64,000 nt of DNA from Flavobacteriales bacterium (GTDB lineage Bacteria; Bacteroidota; Bacteroidia; Flavobacteriales_D; Sanyastnellaceae). The stretch is taken from contig JAIXWX010000022.1 of the NCBI GenBank assembly GCA_027491075.1, positions 62,001 to 126,000 of the forward strand, read 5' to 3'. A program made the translations under genes and the position numbers. Below the pieces are notes generated by a model. That model saw only the letters and a program-made list of their open reading frames with translations. It was not told the origin of the DNA and made no database searches. This document shows, in pieces, positions 26,619-35,484 of this stretch. How positions within the stretch are numbered: position 1 is the stretch's first letter; every line of letters begins with the position of its first letter.

Positions 26619-28103
26619 TTATTGATACCACTGTTGTTTTGTGATCAACAATGCCTCTTGCACTGTGATTCTTTCGCCATTATTGTAGGCTGTCACGAAC
26701 GGCCCTGGAAGAGTATTGTAAGAACTCTTTAATCTCTCTCGCTCATCTCTTGCATTCTTGTATTCTTCGAACTTTCCTGTGGTGTATTTCACCCAACCCT
26801 CATGATTCTCAATATTAAACTGTTCTCCGAAGCTATGGCGCTGCTTAAAGTATGTTTTATTAACAACGCGGTGTGCGGCAAGGATTTGCACCTTGTAATT
26901 AACACCTACTTCGGCTGAAGGGGTGTTTGAAATTCTGTTCGCAGCATTCGCTTGTGATTTAGCCCCTTCTTTAGGTGTCTTTGCACTTTCTTTAACTTCT
27001 TTAGGCTTGGTTGAAGCTAAATCCTGATTAGGATTAGACCGAGTTTCCGTTTTTTGTGTTTTCTCATCTTTCACTTCCTTGGAAGGACTTGGGGAAACAG
27101 GCTTCACATTGTTCTGAGCCAATACTGGAGATGAAGTGGCTCCCGATCCAGCGTTAACAATTCCAATTTCTTTCGGATTGTTGTTCTCTACAAAAGCTAA
27201 CTTTCCGGTTACTTCTGGATTATCCATCAGAGCAGAGATCGTCGTTATTTTATAGCTGAACTCGATAACAGAAGCATTTGGGATTTCGAACCACACGAAC
27301 TTGATGGTGTTCTTATCAGCTGTCACAGTAGCACCTGCATCTTGGATTTTTTCTGTTTTTGACAAGGCTGGGCCGTTCTCAACAATCTTAGCGAATCCTT
27401 TAATATTGCTGTTTACGATACGTACATCTACACGAAACTCGTTATCAGAAATTCTAGAAATTCTTCTTTCGCATAGAAGTTCTTGGGAATTGCTGGCAAC
27501 GTTCGTTGTTTCCGGTTGTTCTTTTTCCGCTACATCAACCGACTGCGTATTCTTTAGTGGTTTAGCTTCTTCCCCGCTGCCATTATTCCTAACTTCATTA
27601 TTGGCATTTCCTTCAATTTTTGTTTGTTCTGTGATCTGTCCTTCTTGGCTTGCATTGGTCTGAGTCACAGCGGCATCTTTGCTCACGAAAATATGTTCAG
27701 TTGGTATGACGTAATCAATTCGTTCGTTATTATTGATGTAGCTAAATGTTCCTCTCGCCTCATACTTTCCTGTCATCGATTCTGGACATTCCAAATAGTA
27801 ACTTACCTTAAAAGACGGCTCGGTTGGTAAAGTCATCCATACGAGACGGACCTTTTTATCCGAAAAAGTAAAAGACCCTCCCTTGGTTTCACCTGGAGTG
27901 GCAACGAATCCCTCTGGAAGTACAATCTCCATTTTAGCAAAACCCTGAACATCGTTCTTCGTAACAGTAACTTCAACCAACGTAGGAGTGCCAGGAGCCA
28001 TGTTATCAGGAACTATATTTTCAATAGTAATGTTATTGGCGGTGAAGTAATGAAGAAAGAACAGCCCGATAAAGTTGATTAGTACAATGGTTGCTTTGAT
28101 CAT
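26619..28103 (-). CDS. Exported protein with two copies of an unknown beta domain and a C-terminal SPOR-like domain
   Basis: 494 residues. After an N-terminal hydrophobic segment (1-20) come two related domains (about 43-130 and 224-316). Both share a GFAK motif, a later VWxxxP motif (VWMTLP / VWFEIP), a SYY or SYK strand and an asparagine-rich turn (INNNER / ENNNPK) near the end. Between and after them are long low-complexity linkers rich in Lys, Glu, Ser, Asn. The C-terminus (about 403-475, YKVQILAAHR to VTAYNNGERI) resembles a SPOR domain, which binds denuded septal peptidoglycan. So it is probably periplasmic and cell-wall associated. The domain pair is not one I recognise. Confidence 0.75.
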   Translation of the reverse strand: MIKATIVLINFIGLFFLHYFTANNITIENIVPDNMAPGTPTLVEVTVTKNDVQGFAKMEIVLPEGFVATPGETKGGSFTFSDKKVRLVWMTLPTEPSFKVSYYLECPESMTGKYEARGTFSYINNNERIDYVIPTEHIFVSKDAAVTQTNASQEGQITEQTKIEGNANNEVRNNGSGEEAKPLKNTQSVDVAEKEQPETTNVASNSQELLCERRISRISDNEFRVDVRIVNSNIKGFAKIVENGPALSKTEKIQDAGATVTADKNTIKFVWFEIPNASVIEFSYKITTISALMDNPEVTGKLAFVENNNPKEIGIVNAGSGATSSPVLAQNNVKPVSPSPSKEVKDEKTQKTETRSNPNQDLASTKPKEVKESAKTPKEGAKSQANAANRISNTPSAEVGVNYKVQILAAHRVVNKTYFKQRHSFGEQFNIENHEGWVKYTTGKFEEYKNARDERERLKSSYNTLPGPFVTAYNNGERITVQEALLITKQQWYQ

Positions 28104-28227
28104 GATTAATTTCGGGTTAGAGTCCTACTTTTGACAATCCAAAATTGACAATAAGCGAACAAGCATTCGGGAGAAAAAAATGTAGTTTCAAACACTAAAA
28201 TGTGAATTGTGTAAAACAGATTTGTGT

Positions 28228-28235
28228 TTCCTTTG
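28228..28235 (+). promoter_or_regulatory. Likely -7 element of xerD (leaderless arrangement)
   Basis: TTCCTTTG, one mismatch from TAnnTTTG, then four bases and GTG 28240; a TTG lies 18 bases upstream. A second, perfect TACTTTTG at 28126-28133 could also drive xerD with a longer leader. Confidence 0.45.
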
Positions 28236-28239
28236 CTTC

Positions 28240-29151
28240 GTGATTTGGCAAATACATATCAAAGCTTTCTCTGCTTATTTGCGATTGGAGAAAGGACTGA
28301 GCGATCATTCTGTTGAAGCTTACATACATGATGTGAAAAAACTCGAACAGTTTATCGAAGGCACTGGCTCAAGCTTGCCATTGAAAGAGATCGACGCCGA
28401 AACCATTCGTCTTTTCTTAAAAGACATTACTGAACTTGGATTGGGTGCTACTACTCAAGCACGAATTCTATCTGGGTTAAAGTCATTCTTCAATTTTCTT
28501 CTCCTAGAACAAGTTATTCAGACTGATCCTACTGAACTTATTGAGGCCCCGCGAGTGGGAAGAAAACTCCCTGAAGTGTTGACAGTTATAGAAATAGAAG
28601 GGTTAATTGAAAAATTTGATTTGTCGAAACCTGATGAAATTCGAAGCAAAGCGATTCTGGAGGTACTTTATGGTTGTGGTTTGCGCGTCAGTGAGTTAAC
28701 GGAATTAAAAATTTCCAATATTCACTTCGATCAGGAATATATAAAGGTGATTGGAAAAGGTAATAAGGAGCGTTTGGTTCCCATTGGGAATGTTGCTATT
28801 GAGTCGATAAAAGACTACATGGCAACCGTTCGAAATTATATTCCTGTAGCTCCTGGGGAGGAAGATCATCTATTTTTAAACATGCGCGGTAAGCGATTAT
28901 CGAGAATGTCTATTTTTAACTTCATAAAGGAAATTGCACAAAAGGCAGGAATAAAAAAGATCATAAGTCCGCACACATTCAGACATTCATTCGCAACACA
29001 TTTGGTAGAGGCTGGAGCTGATTTGAGATCTGTTCAGGAAATGCTCGGGCACTCGAGTATAACCACTACTGAAATCTATACACATCTAGATAGACAACGT
29101 CTAAGAGAAGAAGTACTATCTTTCCACCCCCGTTATAAAAACTCATTATGA
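28240..29151 (+). CDS. xerD: Tyrosine recombinase XerD
   Basis: 303 residues from a GTG start. The core-binding domain (about 5-95) and the catalytic domain carry the full set: Arg149 in GLRVSEL, Lys174 in GKGNKER, His245 and Arg248 in HTFRHSF, His271 in LGHSS, nucleophile Tyr280 in EIYTHL. Length and the LxxLSxxTxxAY-type start fit housekeeping XerD, which resolves chromosome dimers at dif with XerC. The GTG start gives the usual N-terminus (IWQIHIKAF) and is four bases after a -7-like element; the TTG at 28207 would lie upstream of it. There are no att sites or phage genes nearby, so it is not a mobile-element integrase. It overlaps the next gene by four bases. Confidence 0.92.
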   Translation: MIWQIHIKAFSAYLRLEKGLSDHSVEAYIHDVKKLEQFIEGTGSSLPLKEIDAETIRLFLKDITELGLGATTQARILSGLKSFFNFLLLEQVIQTDPTELIEAPRVGRKLPEVLTVIEIEGLIEKFDLSKPDEIRSKAILEVLYGCGLRVSELTELKISNIHFDQEYIKVIGKGNKERLVPIGNVAIESIKDYMATVRNYIPVAPGEEDHLFLNMRGKRLSRMSIFNFIKEIAQKAGIKKIISPHTFRHSFATHLVEAGADLRSVQEMLGHSSITTTEIYTHLDRQRLREEVLSFHPRYKNSL

Positions 29152-30440
29152 TCAACACTATTCGTGGAATTCTATTTGTAATTGCTTTTGCGAATTCAGT
29201 CTGTGCTTTTTCTCAAATCAAGGTGATGTCATACAATCTATTGAATTTTCCTACCGGGAACTTTCAAGGACGTGTTGATACATTGGAAAAAATCATCAAC
29301 TACTATCGACCTGATCTATTCATGATTCAAGAATTGAAGACCGCTCAGGGATTGACTGATGTCACAAATATGATGAATGATCTTGATTATGGAGTTTTTG
29401 CTTCTACAACCTATCTTCCTCAACAAAGCAATCAAGGGTCCACTTTTCCACTACAACAAGCAATGGTTTACAATACCAATATGTTTGGATTGGTCACGGA
29501 ATCATTCATCGAAACTGAAGTGAGAGATATCAATCGCTTCACGTTGTATCTAAAAACAGTTGATCTTGCTTTAACTGAGGACACGGTGTTTTTGCATGTA
29601 TTCGTTACCCATCTAAAAAGTTCTCAGGGCGCCGAAAACGAAGCTTTACGTTTTCAAATGGTACAAGCCTTTAATACCTATCTGAGCAATTTTATGTCAC
29701 CAGATGATCTTATTATTTTCTGCGGTGATTTCAACTTGTACTCGAACCAAGAACCAGCATACATCGCCATGACCAATGAGGATAATTCACTTTACATGGT
29801 AGATCCTCTTGCGTCTTTAGGAAATTGGGATGTTTCGAATTTTCCTCACAAAGAAATTCTTACACAAAGTACCCGCACTTCGTCGTTAATGAATGACGGA
29901 GCTGGAGGGGGTGTTGACGATCGATTTGATTTTATTATGTTCTCCCCTGCTCTCATGTCAACGAACTCGCCTGTATATTATCTAGCAGAAAGTTATAAGT
30001 CCTTAGGTAATAACGGAGATTGCTTTAATCAAAACATCACTGCATGCGATGAAGGAAATGAAGTACCCTTCTCGATACTGCGTTCTATGTATTTTATGAG
30101 TGATCACCTACCACAAGTGTGCGAACTCGGGTTGCAGGTAGAGCTGAATTCAGCGTCAACCATTGACCTTTCGCCTCGTGCACGTTTTAAATTCTGCTCG
30201 GCCCATCCCAGTTCTACTAGTCCATTGTGCGTAAAAGTATTAGGCACTGAAACCATAAACGGAAGTATGCGCGTAATCAACTCTTTAGGTCAAATTCAGC
30301 AAACCCGTTCATTTATAAAGAGTAGCGCTGAGGAAACAATTTTCATCTCAAGTGAACAATTTGTCCCGGGGGTGTATTTGTTAGAGTTAGTTGATGGTAA
30401 CGAGGTAATTGCTTCCTACCGTTTCCTCGTCATTCACTAA
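29148..30440 (+). CDS. Secreted endonuclease/exonuclease/phosphatase-family protein with T9SS-like C-terminus
   Basis: 430 residues. A signal peptide (1-22, ending CAFSQ) is followed by an EEP domain: IKVMSYNLLNF, the FMIQELK metal-binding Glu, VFVTHLKS, IIFCGDFNLY and the closing MSDHLPQ His. The C-terminal 80 residues (VKVLGTETINGSMRVINSLGQIQ to VYLLELVDG) look like a T9SS sorting domain. So it is probably an extracellular nuclease or phosphodiesterase; the substrate is not readable. The start overlaps the xerD stop (ATGA), and the stop overlaps the next start (TAATG). Confidence 0.85.
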   Translation: MINTIRGILFVIAFANSVCAFSQIKVMSYNLLNFPTGNFQGRVDTLEKIINYYRPDLFMIQELKTAQGLTDVTNMMNDLDYGVFASTTYLPQQSNQGSTFPLQQAMVYNTNMFGLVTESFIETEVRDINRFTLYLKTVDLALTEDTVFLHVFVTHLKSSQGAENEALRFQMVQAFNTYLSNFMSPDDLIIFCGDFNLYSNQEPAYIAMTNEDNSLYMVDPLASLGNWDVSNFPHKEILTQSTRTSSLMNDGAGGGVDDRFDFIMFSPALMSTNSPVYYLAESYKSLGNNGDCFNQNITACDEGNEVPFSILRSMYFMSDHLPQVCELGLQVELNSASTIDLSPRARFKFCSAHPSSTSPLCVKVLGTETINGSMRVINSLGQIQQTRSFIKSSAEETIFISSEQFVPGVYLLELVDGNEVIASYRFLVIH

Positions 30441-31042
30441 TGAAAACACTTACAGGAAAAGTCCGTGCTGTTCAGCGCGTGTATTTAAAACTCGATAGAG
30501 AAATTGCTAAGTTTCAAGCAGACTCAGGAATGCATTGCCTTTCTGGATGCGGTGAATGTTGTAAGAAACCTGATATTGAAGCCACACCACTAGAATTTCT
30601 TCCGCTTGCGTTGCATCTTTTTGATATGGGTAAAGCGATGGATTTTCTTTTAGAGTTAAAGGAGAATAAATCTTCTACCTGTCACGTGTTTCGGCCCTAT
30701 GTTACCAACTTCGGAGGGCTTTGCAGTCAATATCCATATCGTGGGCTTATCTGTAGATTATTCGGTTTTACGGCAAGAAGAGATAAAGAAGGAAAGCCGG
30801 AGCTTGTTACTTGTAAATTAATAAAAACACATCAAGAAAACGAATACAATCAAGCCATTGAGAATATCAAGAATGGAAAAAAGATTCCGATAATGAGCGA
30901 CTTTTATTCCCGATTGACTTCCATCGATCCTTCTCTTTCACAGTTTTACCCAATCAATCAAGCTATGGAAAAGTCTGTGGAAATAGTGTTGCAATATTAT
31001 GCATATCGAAGAAGAAGAAAACCGAGCAAAACATCTGAATAG
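30440..31042 (+). CDS. YkgJ-family cysteine-cluster protein
   Basis: 200 residues. The cluster HCLSGCGECCKKPDIEATPLEF at about 32-53, with further Cys in TCHVFRP, LCSQYP, ICRLFG and VTCKL, is the metal-binding pattern of the YkgJ/CxxCxxCC family, thought to bind zinc or iron. Molecular role unknown. It is coupled to the preceding nuclease gene by a one-base overlap and is followed 18 bases later by an SRPBCC gene. Confidence 0.82.
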   Translation: MKTLTGKVRAVQRVYLKLDREIAKFQADSGMHCLSGCGECCKKPDIEATPLEFLPLALHLFDMGKAMDFLLELKENKSSTCHVFRPYVTNFGGLCSQYPYRGLICRLFGFTARRDKEGKPELVTCKLIKTHQENEYNQAIENIKNGKKIPIMSDFYSRLTSIDPSLSQFYPINQAMEKSVEIVLQYYAYRRRRKPSKTSE

Positions 31043-31060
31043 AATTGTGGTTTTATCAGC

Positions 31061-31522
31061 ATGAAGATACATGCATTGGAAAAGAAAGTCTTGCTCAAAG
31101 CAGACCTTGATACTGTTTGGGAATTTTTCTCTACCCCATATAATCTCAATGAAATCACTCCTCCAGACATGAGTTTTGAGATTCTGACTGATTTGCAGGG
31201 TAAAAAAATGTTTCCTGGGATGATCATTAATTATAAGGTGCGTCCATTACTCAACATTCCACTTCGTTGGACAACCGAAATCACCCACTGCGAAGAAAAA
31301 AAGTACTTCGTCGATGAACAGCGGTTCGGCCCATATTCGTTTTGGCATCACTTGCATAAATTTGAACTCAAGGATCAAGGCGTAGAAATGACAGATCTTG
31401 TGCATTTCGGTCTTCCTTTCGGGCCCGTCGGAGATATCGTGAATGCGATCTATGTGGAAAATCGACTGAAGCAAATCTTTGAATACCGAAATGCTATTAT
31501 AGAGAAAAGATTCAATAGATAA
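31061..31522 (+). CDS. SRPBCC-family (START/Bet v 1-like) protein
   Basis: 153 residues. The fold is seen from the start KVLLKADLDTVWEFFSTPYNLNEITPPDMSFEIL, the PLLNIPLRWTTEIT strand, FVDEQRFGPYSFWHHLHKFE and the C-terminal helix. Proteins of this type are often annotated as cell-division inhibitor-like or cyclase/dehydrase; a hydrophobic ligand is expected but unknown. It is part of the xerD-led run on the plus strand. Confidence 0.82.
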   Translation: MKIHALEKKVLLKADLDTVWEFFSTPYNLNEITPPDMSFEILTDLQGKKMFPGMIINYKVRPLLNIPLRWTTEITHCEEKKYFVDEQRFGPYSFWHHLHKFELKDQGVEMTDLVHFGLPFGPVGDIVNAIYVENRLKQIFEYRNAIIEKRFNR

Positions 31523-31558
31523 GTAAAACCTTTCGGTAGCGAATTCGTAGAACCAACT

Positions 31559-32191
31559 ATGAAATCCTTCGCTTCCTTCATTTTGTTTTCAATCTTTTCT
31601 TCTTTTGCTATTTCCCAAAGCATCAAATCATTAGATTATGCTAGGGACTACGCGAAATCTGGAGTTCACGTTCGCCATTGTTTTGAAGTAAAGTTCTCTG
31701 ATCATGACATCGATAGCATCCCGCTCAGTACAAGTCGCTTTGATGCCCAAGGAAGAATCATAGAGCATACTGATTTCTTTGCCGGAGGCAGAAAACTCTG
31801 CATACAAACGTTTCACTATGGATCTAACGGAACACTAGAAAGTTCAAGTGTTTCCCATGCATTCAACAATTGGGAAATCATCGATCTCATGCATATATAT
31901 GACAGCAAGGGCAAGTTGATCCGCAGAGAATGCCCTATCGAGATACGCAATTTTTGGAAGATGGAACGATATGTTTACGATTCGTCCTCGAAGATTAAAG
32001 AGGTAATTTGGAGTCGTGACAAGGAAGGAATTCTTGAAGATTATAAAATGGAAACCTACTCTACAGCGATTCATGGAGGAGAAAATACACCAAACTACGT
32101 CCATGACACCAATGGATTATTGTTAATCCATCGCATCATGGACGATTCAGGAGTTGCGCAACGGCAGAAGGTATATCTGTATGAATACTAA
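31559..32191 (+). CDS. Exported hypothetical protein with short repeat-like strands
   Basis: 210 residues with a signal peptide (1-19, ending FAISQ). The mature part has repeated segments of the form FDAQGRI, HYGSNGTLES, IYDSKGKL, VYDSSSKI, VHDTNGLL, each an aromatic/Asp turn followed by Gly, like the YD or RHS-type short repeats of exported Bacteroidota proteins. I do not recognise a named family and give no function. Its stop overlaps the convergent ettA stop by four bases. Confidence 0.7.
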   Translation: MKSFASFILFSIFSSFAISQSIKSLDYARDYAKSGVHVRHCFEVKFSDHDIDSIPLSTSRFDAQGRIIEHTDFFAGGRKLCIQTFHYGSNGTLESSSVSHAFNNWEIIDLMHIYDSKGKLIRRECPIEIRNFWKMERYVYDSSSKIKEVIWSRDKEGILEDYKMETYSTAIHGGENTPNYVHDTNGLLLIHRIMDDSGVAQRQKVYLYEY

Positions 32192-33876
32192 CCGCGCACC
32201 AATTTTTTGTACTTAATTCTATGAGGATTAACATCTCCCAAACGCTTGATCTTATTCTCCTCATACTCACTAAATGTTCCTTCAAAGAAATAAACTTGCG
32301 AGTCCCCTTCAAACGCTAGAATATGCGTACAGATTCGATCTAAGAACCATCTATCGTGCGATATAACTACCGCACAGCCCGCGAAACTTTCGATTCCTTC
32401 TTCTAATGCTCTAAGTGTATTAACGTCGATATCATTGGTAGGCTCGTCCAGCAGAAGCACATTGGCCTCTGTTTTAAGTGTCATGGCCAAGTGGAGTCTG
32501 TTCCTTTCTCCACCCGACAACACCGATACTTTCTTTTGTTGATCCGCTCCGGCAAAATTGAATTTACTGCAGTAGGCTCTGGAATTTATCGACTGTCCTC
32601 CTACTTCTATCACCTCATTGCCTCCAGAAATTACCTCATAAACTGATTTCTCGGGATCTACATCCTTATGTCTTTGGTCAACGTAACCGATTCTCACGGT
32701 TTCACCAATGGTGATCGTTCCTCCATCCTGACTCTCCTCATTCATAATCATTCTGAAAAGTGTAGTCTTTCCAGCACCGTTAGGACCGATAACACCAACG
32801 ATTCCCGCTGGCGGAAGTTTAAACGAGAGATTTTCTATAAGCAATTTTTCCTCAAACCCCTTAGTTACACCATCAAAGATGATAACCTCACTACCCAAAC
32901 GTGGCCCGTTCGGAATCGGGATTTCCAATTTCGCTTCTTTTTCTCTCTCCCCTTCGGCCATCATGCGGTCGTAATTTTGAAGACGTGCTTTGTTCTTTGC
33001 ATGTCTGCCTTTGGGGTTCATTCGCACCCACTCCAACTCTCTTTCCAACATTTTCTTTCTCTTACTCTCTTGCTTCTCCTCTTGAGCTAATCGCTTCGCT
33101 TTTTGTTCTAACCAAGAAGAATAATTTCCTTGATAGGGAATACCTTCCCCGCGATCCAATTCCAAAATCCAACCGGCTACATTATCTAAGAAGTATCTAT
33201 CGTGAGTAACAGCCAAAACAGTTCCTTGATATTGTTGTAAATGTTGCTCGAGCCACAGTACGCTTTCTGCATCCAAGTGGTTGGTTGGTTCATCAAGAAG
33301 AAGTACATCCGGTTGCTGAAGCAATAATCGGCACAATGCTACCCTTCTTCTTTCTCCACCTGACAACACACCGATTTTTGAATCCTCTGGGGGACAGCGC
33401 AAAGCATCCATTGCTATATTTAGTTTGGTGTCAAGATCCCACCCACCAAGAGATTCAATTCTATCCTGAACTTCCGCTTGGCGATCCATCAACTTCTGCA
33501 TTTTATCTGGATCGTTGAGAATTTCTTCATCCATGAACTTCATGTTGATCTCTTCATACTCCTTCAAAGCATCTGTAATTGGTTTAACCCCCTCTTCTAC
33601 GATTTCTCGAACCGTTTTTTGTTCATCCAATTGAGGCTCTTGCGGTAGGTAACCAACACTATATCCAGGACTCCAAACCACATCGCCTTGAAAGCTCTGA
33701 TCTAAACCTGCAATGATCTTCATCACAGTAGACTTTCCCGCTCCATTCATACCTAAGATACCAATCTTGGCACCGTAATAAAAACTAAGGTAGATATCCT
33801 TTATAATGTGTTTTCCTTGTGGGGTGTACTTATTGACCCCCACCATAGAGAATATGATTTTTTTATCTTCTGACAT
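32188..33876 (-). CDS. ettA: Energy-dependent translational throttle protein EttA (ABC-F)
   Basis: 562 residues with two ABC ATPase domains: Walker A GMNGAGKST and GPNGAGKTT, signatures LSGGERRRVAL and LSGGERNRLHL, Walker B LLLDEPTNHLD and LLLDEPTNDID. The linker (RKKMLERELEWVRMNPKGRHAKNKARL) and the arm insertion in domain 1 fit EttA, which binds the ribosomal E site and gates the first peptide bond according to ATP/ADP. There is no membrane domain. Upstream lies TATCTTCG, a variant -7 element shared with two other genes. Confidence 0.95.
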   Translation of the reverse strand: MSEDKKIIFSMVGVNKYTPQGKHIIKDIYLSFYYGAKIGILGMNGAGKSTVMKIIAGLDQSFQGDVVWSPGYSVGYLPQEPQLDEQKTVREIVEEGVKPITDALKEYEEINMKFMDEEILNDPDKMQKLMDRQAEVQDRIESLGGWDLDTKLNIAMDALRCPPEDSKIGVLSGGERRRVALCRLLLQQPDVLLLDEPTNHLDAESVLWLEQHLQQYQGTVLAVTHDRYFLDNVAGWILELDRGEGIPYQGNYSSWLEQKAKRLAQEEKQESKRKKMLERELEWVRMNPKGRHAKNKARLQNYDRMMAEGEREKEAKLEIPIPNGPRLGSEVIIFDGVTKGFEEKLLIENLSFKLPPAGIVGVIGPNGAGKTTLFRMIMNEESQDGGTITIGETVRIGYVDQRHKDVDPEKSVYEVISGGNEVIEVGGQSINSRAYCSKFNFAGADQQKKVSVLSGGERNRLHLAMTLKTEANVLLLDEPTNDIDVNTLRALEEGIESFAGCAVVISHDRWFLDRICTHILAFEGDSQVYFFEGTFSEYEENKIKRLGDVNPHRIKYKKLVRG

Positions 33877-33898
33877 GTTATGTGAAAATTAGCGTCTG

Positions 33899-33906
33899 CG
33901 AAGATA
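33899..33906 (-). promoter_or_regulatory. Variant -7 element (TATCTTCG) of ettA
   Basis: The minus strand reads TATCTTCG 22 bases before the ettA ATG. The same octamer lies 22 bases before fdhF-like (61553-61560) and 18 bases before aat (47548-47555). Confidence 0.45.
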
Positions 33907-33921
33907 AAGATTCGAAGATGA

Positions 33922-35199
33922 TCAAGACTTGTAAAGTTCCAACAATGTAATTTCAGGAGGCATTCCCACTCTTCCTGGGAAGCCAATGAATCCAAATCCA
34001 CGATTGATATATAGTTTTTGATCTGCCTCCGAATAAAGTCCTCCCCATCTTTTATAACGAAGACTTACAGGAGAAAGCTTTATACCTAAAGAAGGTAGTT
34101 CTAAGCCGAACTGCATTCCATGTGTATGACCTGATAGCGTCAGAGCAACATTGGCTTTACCAAGCACTTGTTCCTCCCAATGTGTTGGATCGTGAGAAAG
34201 TAGAATTTTAAACTCGTCTTCCTGAGAACCTTCTAAAGTCTTTTTGAAATCACCGTATTGCTGAAATCCTTTACCCCAATTCTCCATTCCTAATAAACGA
34301 ATACTCTCACCGTCTTTTTCTAACAATACATTCTCATTTCGAAGAAGAGTGAACCCCATCATCTGGTGAATATGGATCAAAGCAGCTAAGTTTTCTTTCT
34401 TCTTTTCTTTAATTTCAGGAGAGTTCCCTTGAAAACCATAATCTCCGTAATCATGATTTCCCAGAATAGAAAACTTTCCATTCTTGGCCTTTAGACCAGA
34501 GAAAGTGGAAACCCAAGGCTCAGCTTCATAAGCGAAGTTATTGACCATATCTCCTGTGAAGAAAATATAATCAGGTTCTAGTTGATTGATCATTTCGATG
34601 GCTTCCTTGACTTCCGCTTCGCTGTTATCCAGGAAACTCCCCAAGTGGGTATCGCTTATTTGAACAATGCGTATACCGTTGAAAGCAGTAGGTAGGTCTG
34701 GAAAAGAAAGTTTCTCTCCCAAAACACGAAATGCATATTTTCCCTTTGTCACTCCATATAGGACACTGCCCATCATCACCGCGCCTGCGGCAAGACCAAT
34801 TTGATTGAAAAACTGCATCCGGTTCATACGTTCGTGTGGCTCCGAGTCAAGTGAGGAGCGAAAAGAGTTTACAATCCACTGGTAAAACTGAACTAAATCA
34901 TTTAAAAAATGGAAAATGAAAAAGATCATTTTAGGAATGAGGAAGACAAAAGAAAAACCCGCCAAAAAGGTGAATAACCAGTAATTTCTATCTGCTTGCA
35001 ACTTTTCAAATTGAATCAATACCACTGCAAACATCAATACCGTAATCACCGACGGAATCCACCAGCTCCATCTCGCCAACCTCTTCCAAGGCATTTCAAG
35101 ATTGATAGTTAATTGACGAATCCCCAAATAGCCATAAACATCTATAAGAAAAATAATGACCGTTATTGCTGTAAAAAAAACAAGGGCTTTCGACGACAT
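33922..35199 (-). CDS. Membrane-anchored metallophosphoesterase
   Basis: 425 residues. Four hydrophobic segments (about 4-24, 45-65, 75-98, 135-150) precede a calcineurin-like phosphoesterase domain with all motifs: QISDTHLG, FTGDMVN, GNHDYGD, LSHDPTHW, LSGHTHGMQFG. It resembles the YkuE/YaeI-type enzymes, some of which act on lipid pyrophosphates or UDP-diacylglucosamine; the substrate here is not known. The catalytic domain probably faces the periplasm. It stands 45 bases upstream of ettA and has a perfect -7 element of its own. Confidence 0.88.
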   Translation of the reverse strand: MSSKALVFFTAITVIIFLIDVYGYLGIRQLTINLEMPWKRLARWSWWIPSVITVLMFAVVLIQFEKLQADRNYWLFTFLAGFSFVFLIPKMIFFIFHFLNDLVQFYQWIVNSFRSSLDSEPHERMNRMQFFNQIGLAAGAVMMGSVLYGVTKGKYAFRVLGEKLSFPDLPTAFNGIRIVQISDTHLGSFLDNSEAEVKEAIEMINQLEPDYIFFTGDMVNNFAYEAEPWVSTFSGLKAKNGKFSILGNHDYGDYGFQGNSPEIKEKKKENLAALIHIHQMMGFTLLRNENVLLEKDGESIRLLGMENWGKGFQQYGDFKKTLEGSQEDEFKILLSHDPTHWEEQVLGKANVALTLSGHTHGMQFGLELPSLGIKLSPVSLRYKRWGGLYSEADQKLYINRGFGFIGFPGRVGMPPEITLLELYKS

Positions 35200-35216
35200 A
35201 CTTAATAATTGGTGGG

Positions 35217-35224
35217 CAAAATTA
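35217..35224 (-). promoter_or_regulatory. -7 promoter element of the metallophosphoesterase gene
   Basis: The minus strand reads TAATTTTG, a perfect match, 17 bases before the start codon. The remaining intergenic DNA to 35472 holds a short palindrome GATAG-T-CTATC (35375-35385) and otherwise nothing I recognise. Confidence 0.65.
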
Positions 35225-35472
35225 CAGGGTAAAGAAGTGAGAGTGCTTTATTTTAAGTTAATTCATCACTTTTTTAATTTAAAATAACCATTAAGAGACT
35301 TCAAGTGTTCAAAAAAACTACTCTACCGAAGCAACAGAGGATCGGCACCATATCGGTTTTAATCGCTTTTTATAGATAGTCTATCGAGAGTATTAGTTTG
35401 AAAATATCTACAAATCATTTTAGAAAAGAACATATAGAATTTAGTGAATTACAGAAGAAACCCGATCCTTCG

Positions 35473-35480
35473 CATCTTTG
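35473..35480 (+). promoter_or_regulatory. Likely -7 element of the NlpC/P60 gene (leaderless arrangement)
   Basis: CATCTTTG, one mismatch from TAnnTTTG, then exactly four bases and ATG 35485. It supports this start over a TTG at 35398. Confidence 0.45.
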
Positions 35481-35484
35481 CAAT

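Noticed and set aside
28240-29151. Tyrosine recombinase as a sign of a mobile element
   Set aside because: The protein is of housekeeping XerD type and no attachment sites, tRNA scar or phage genes accompany it.
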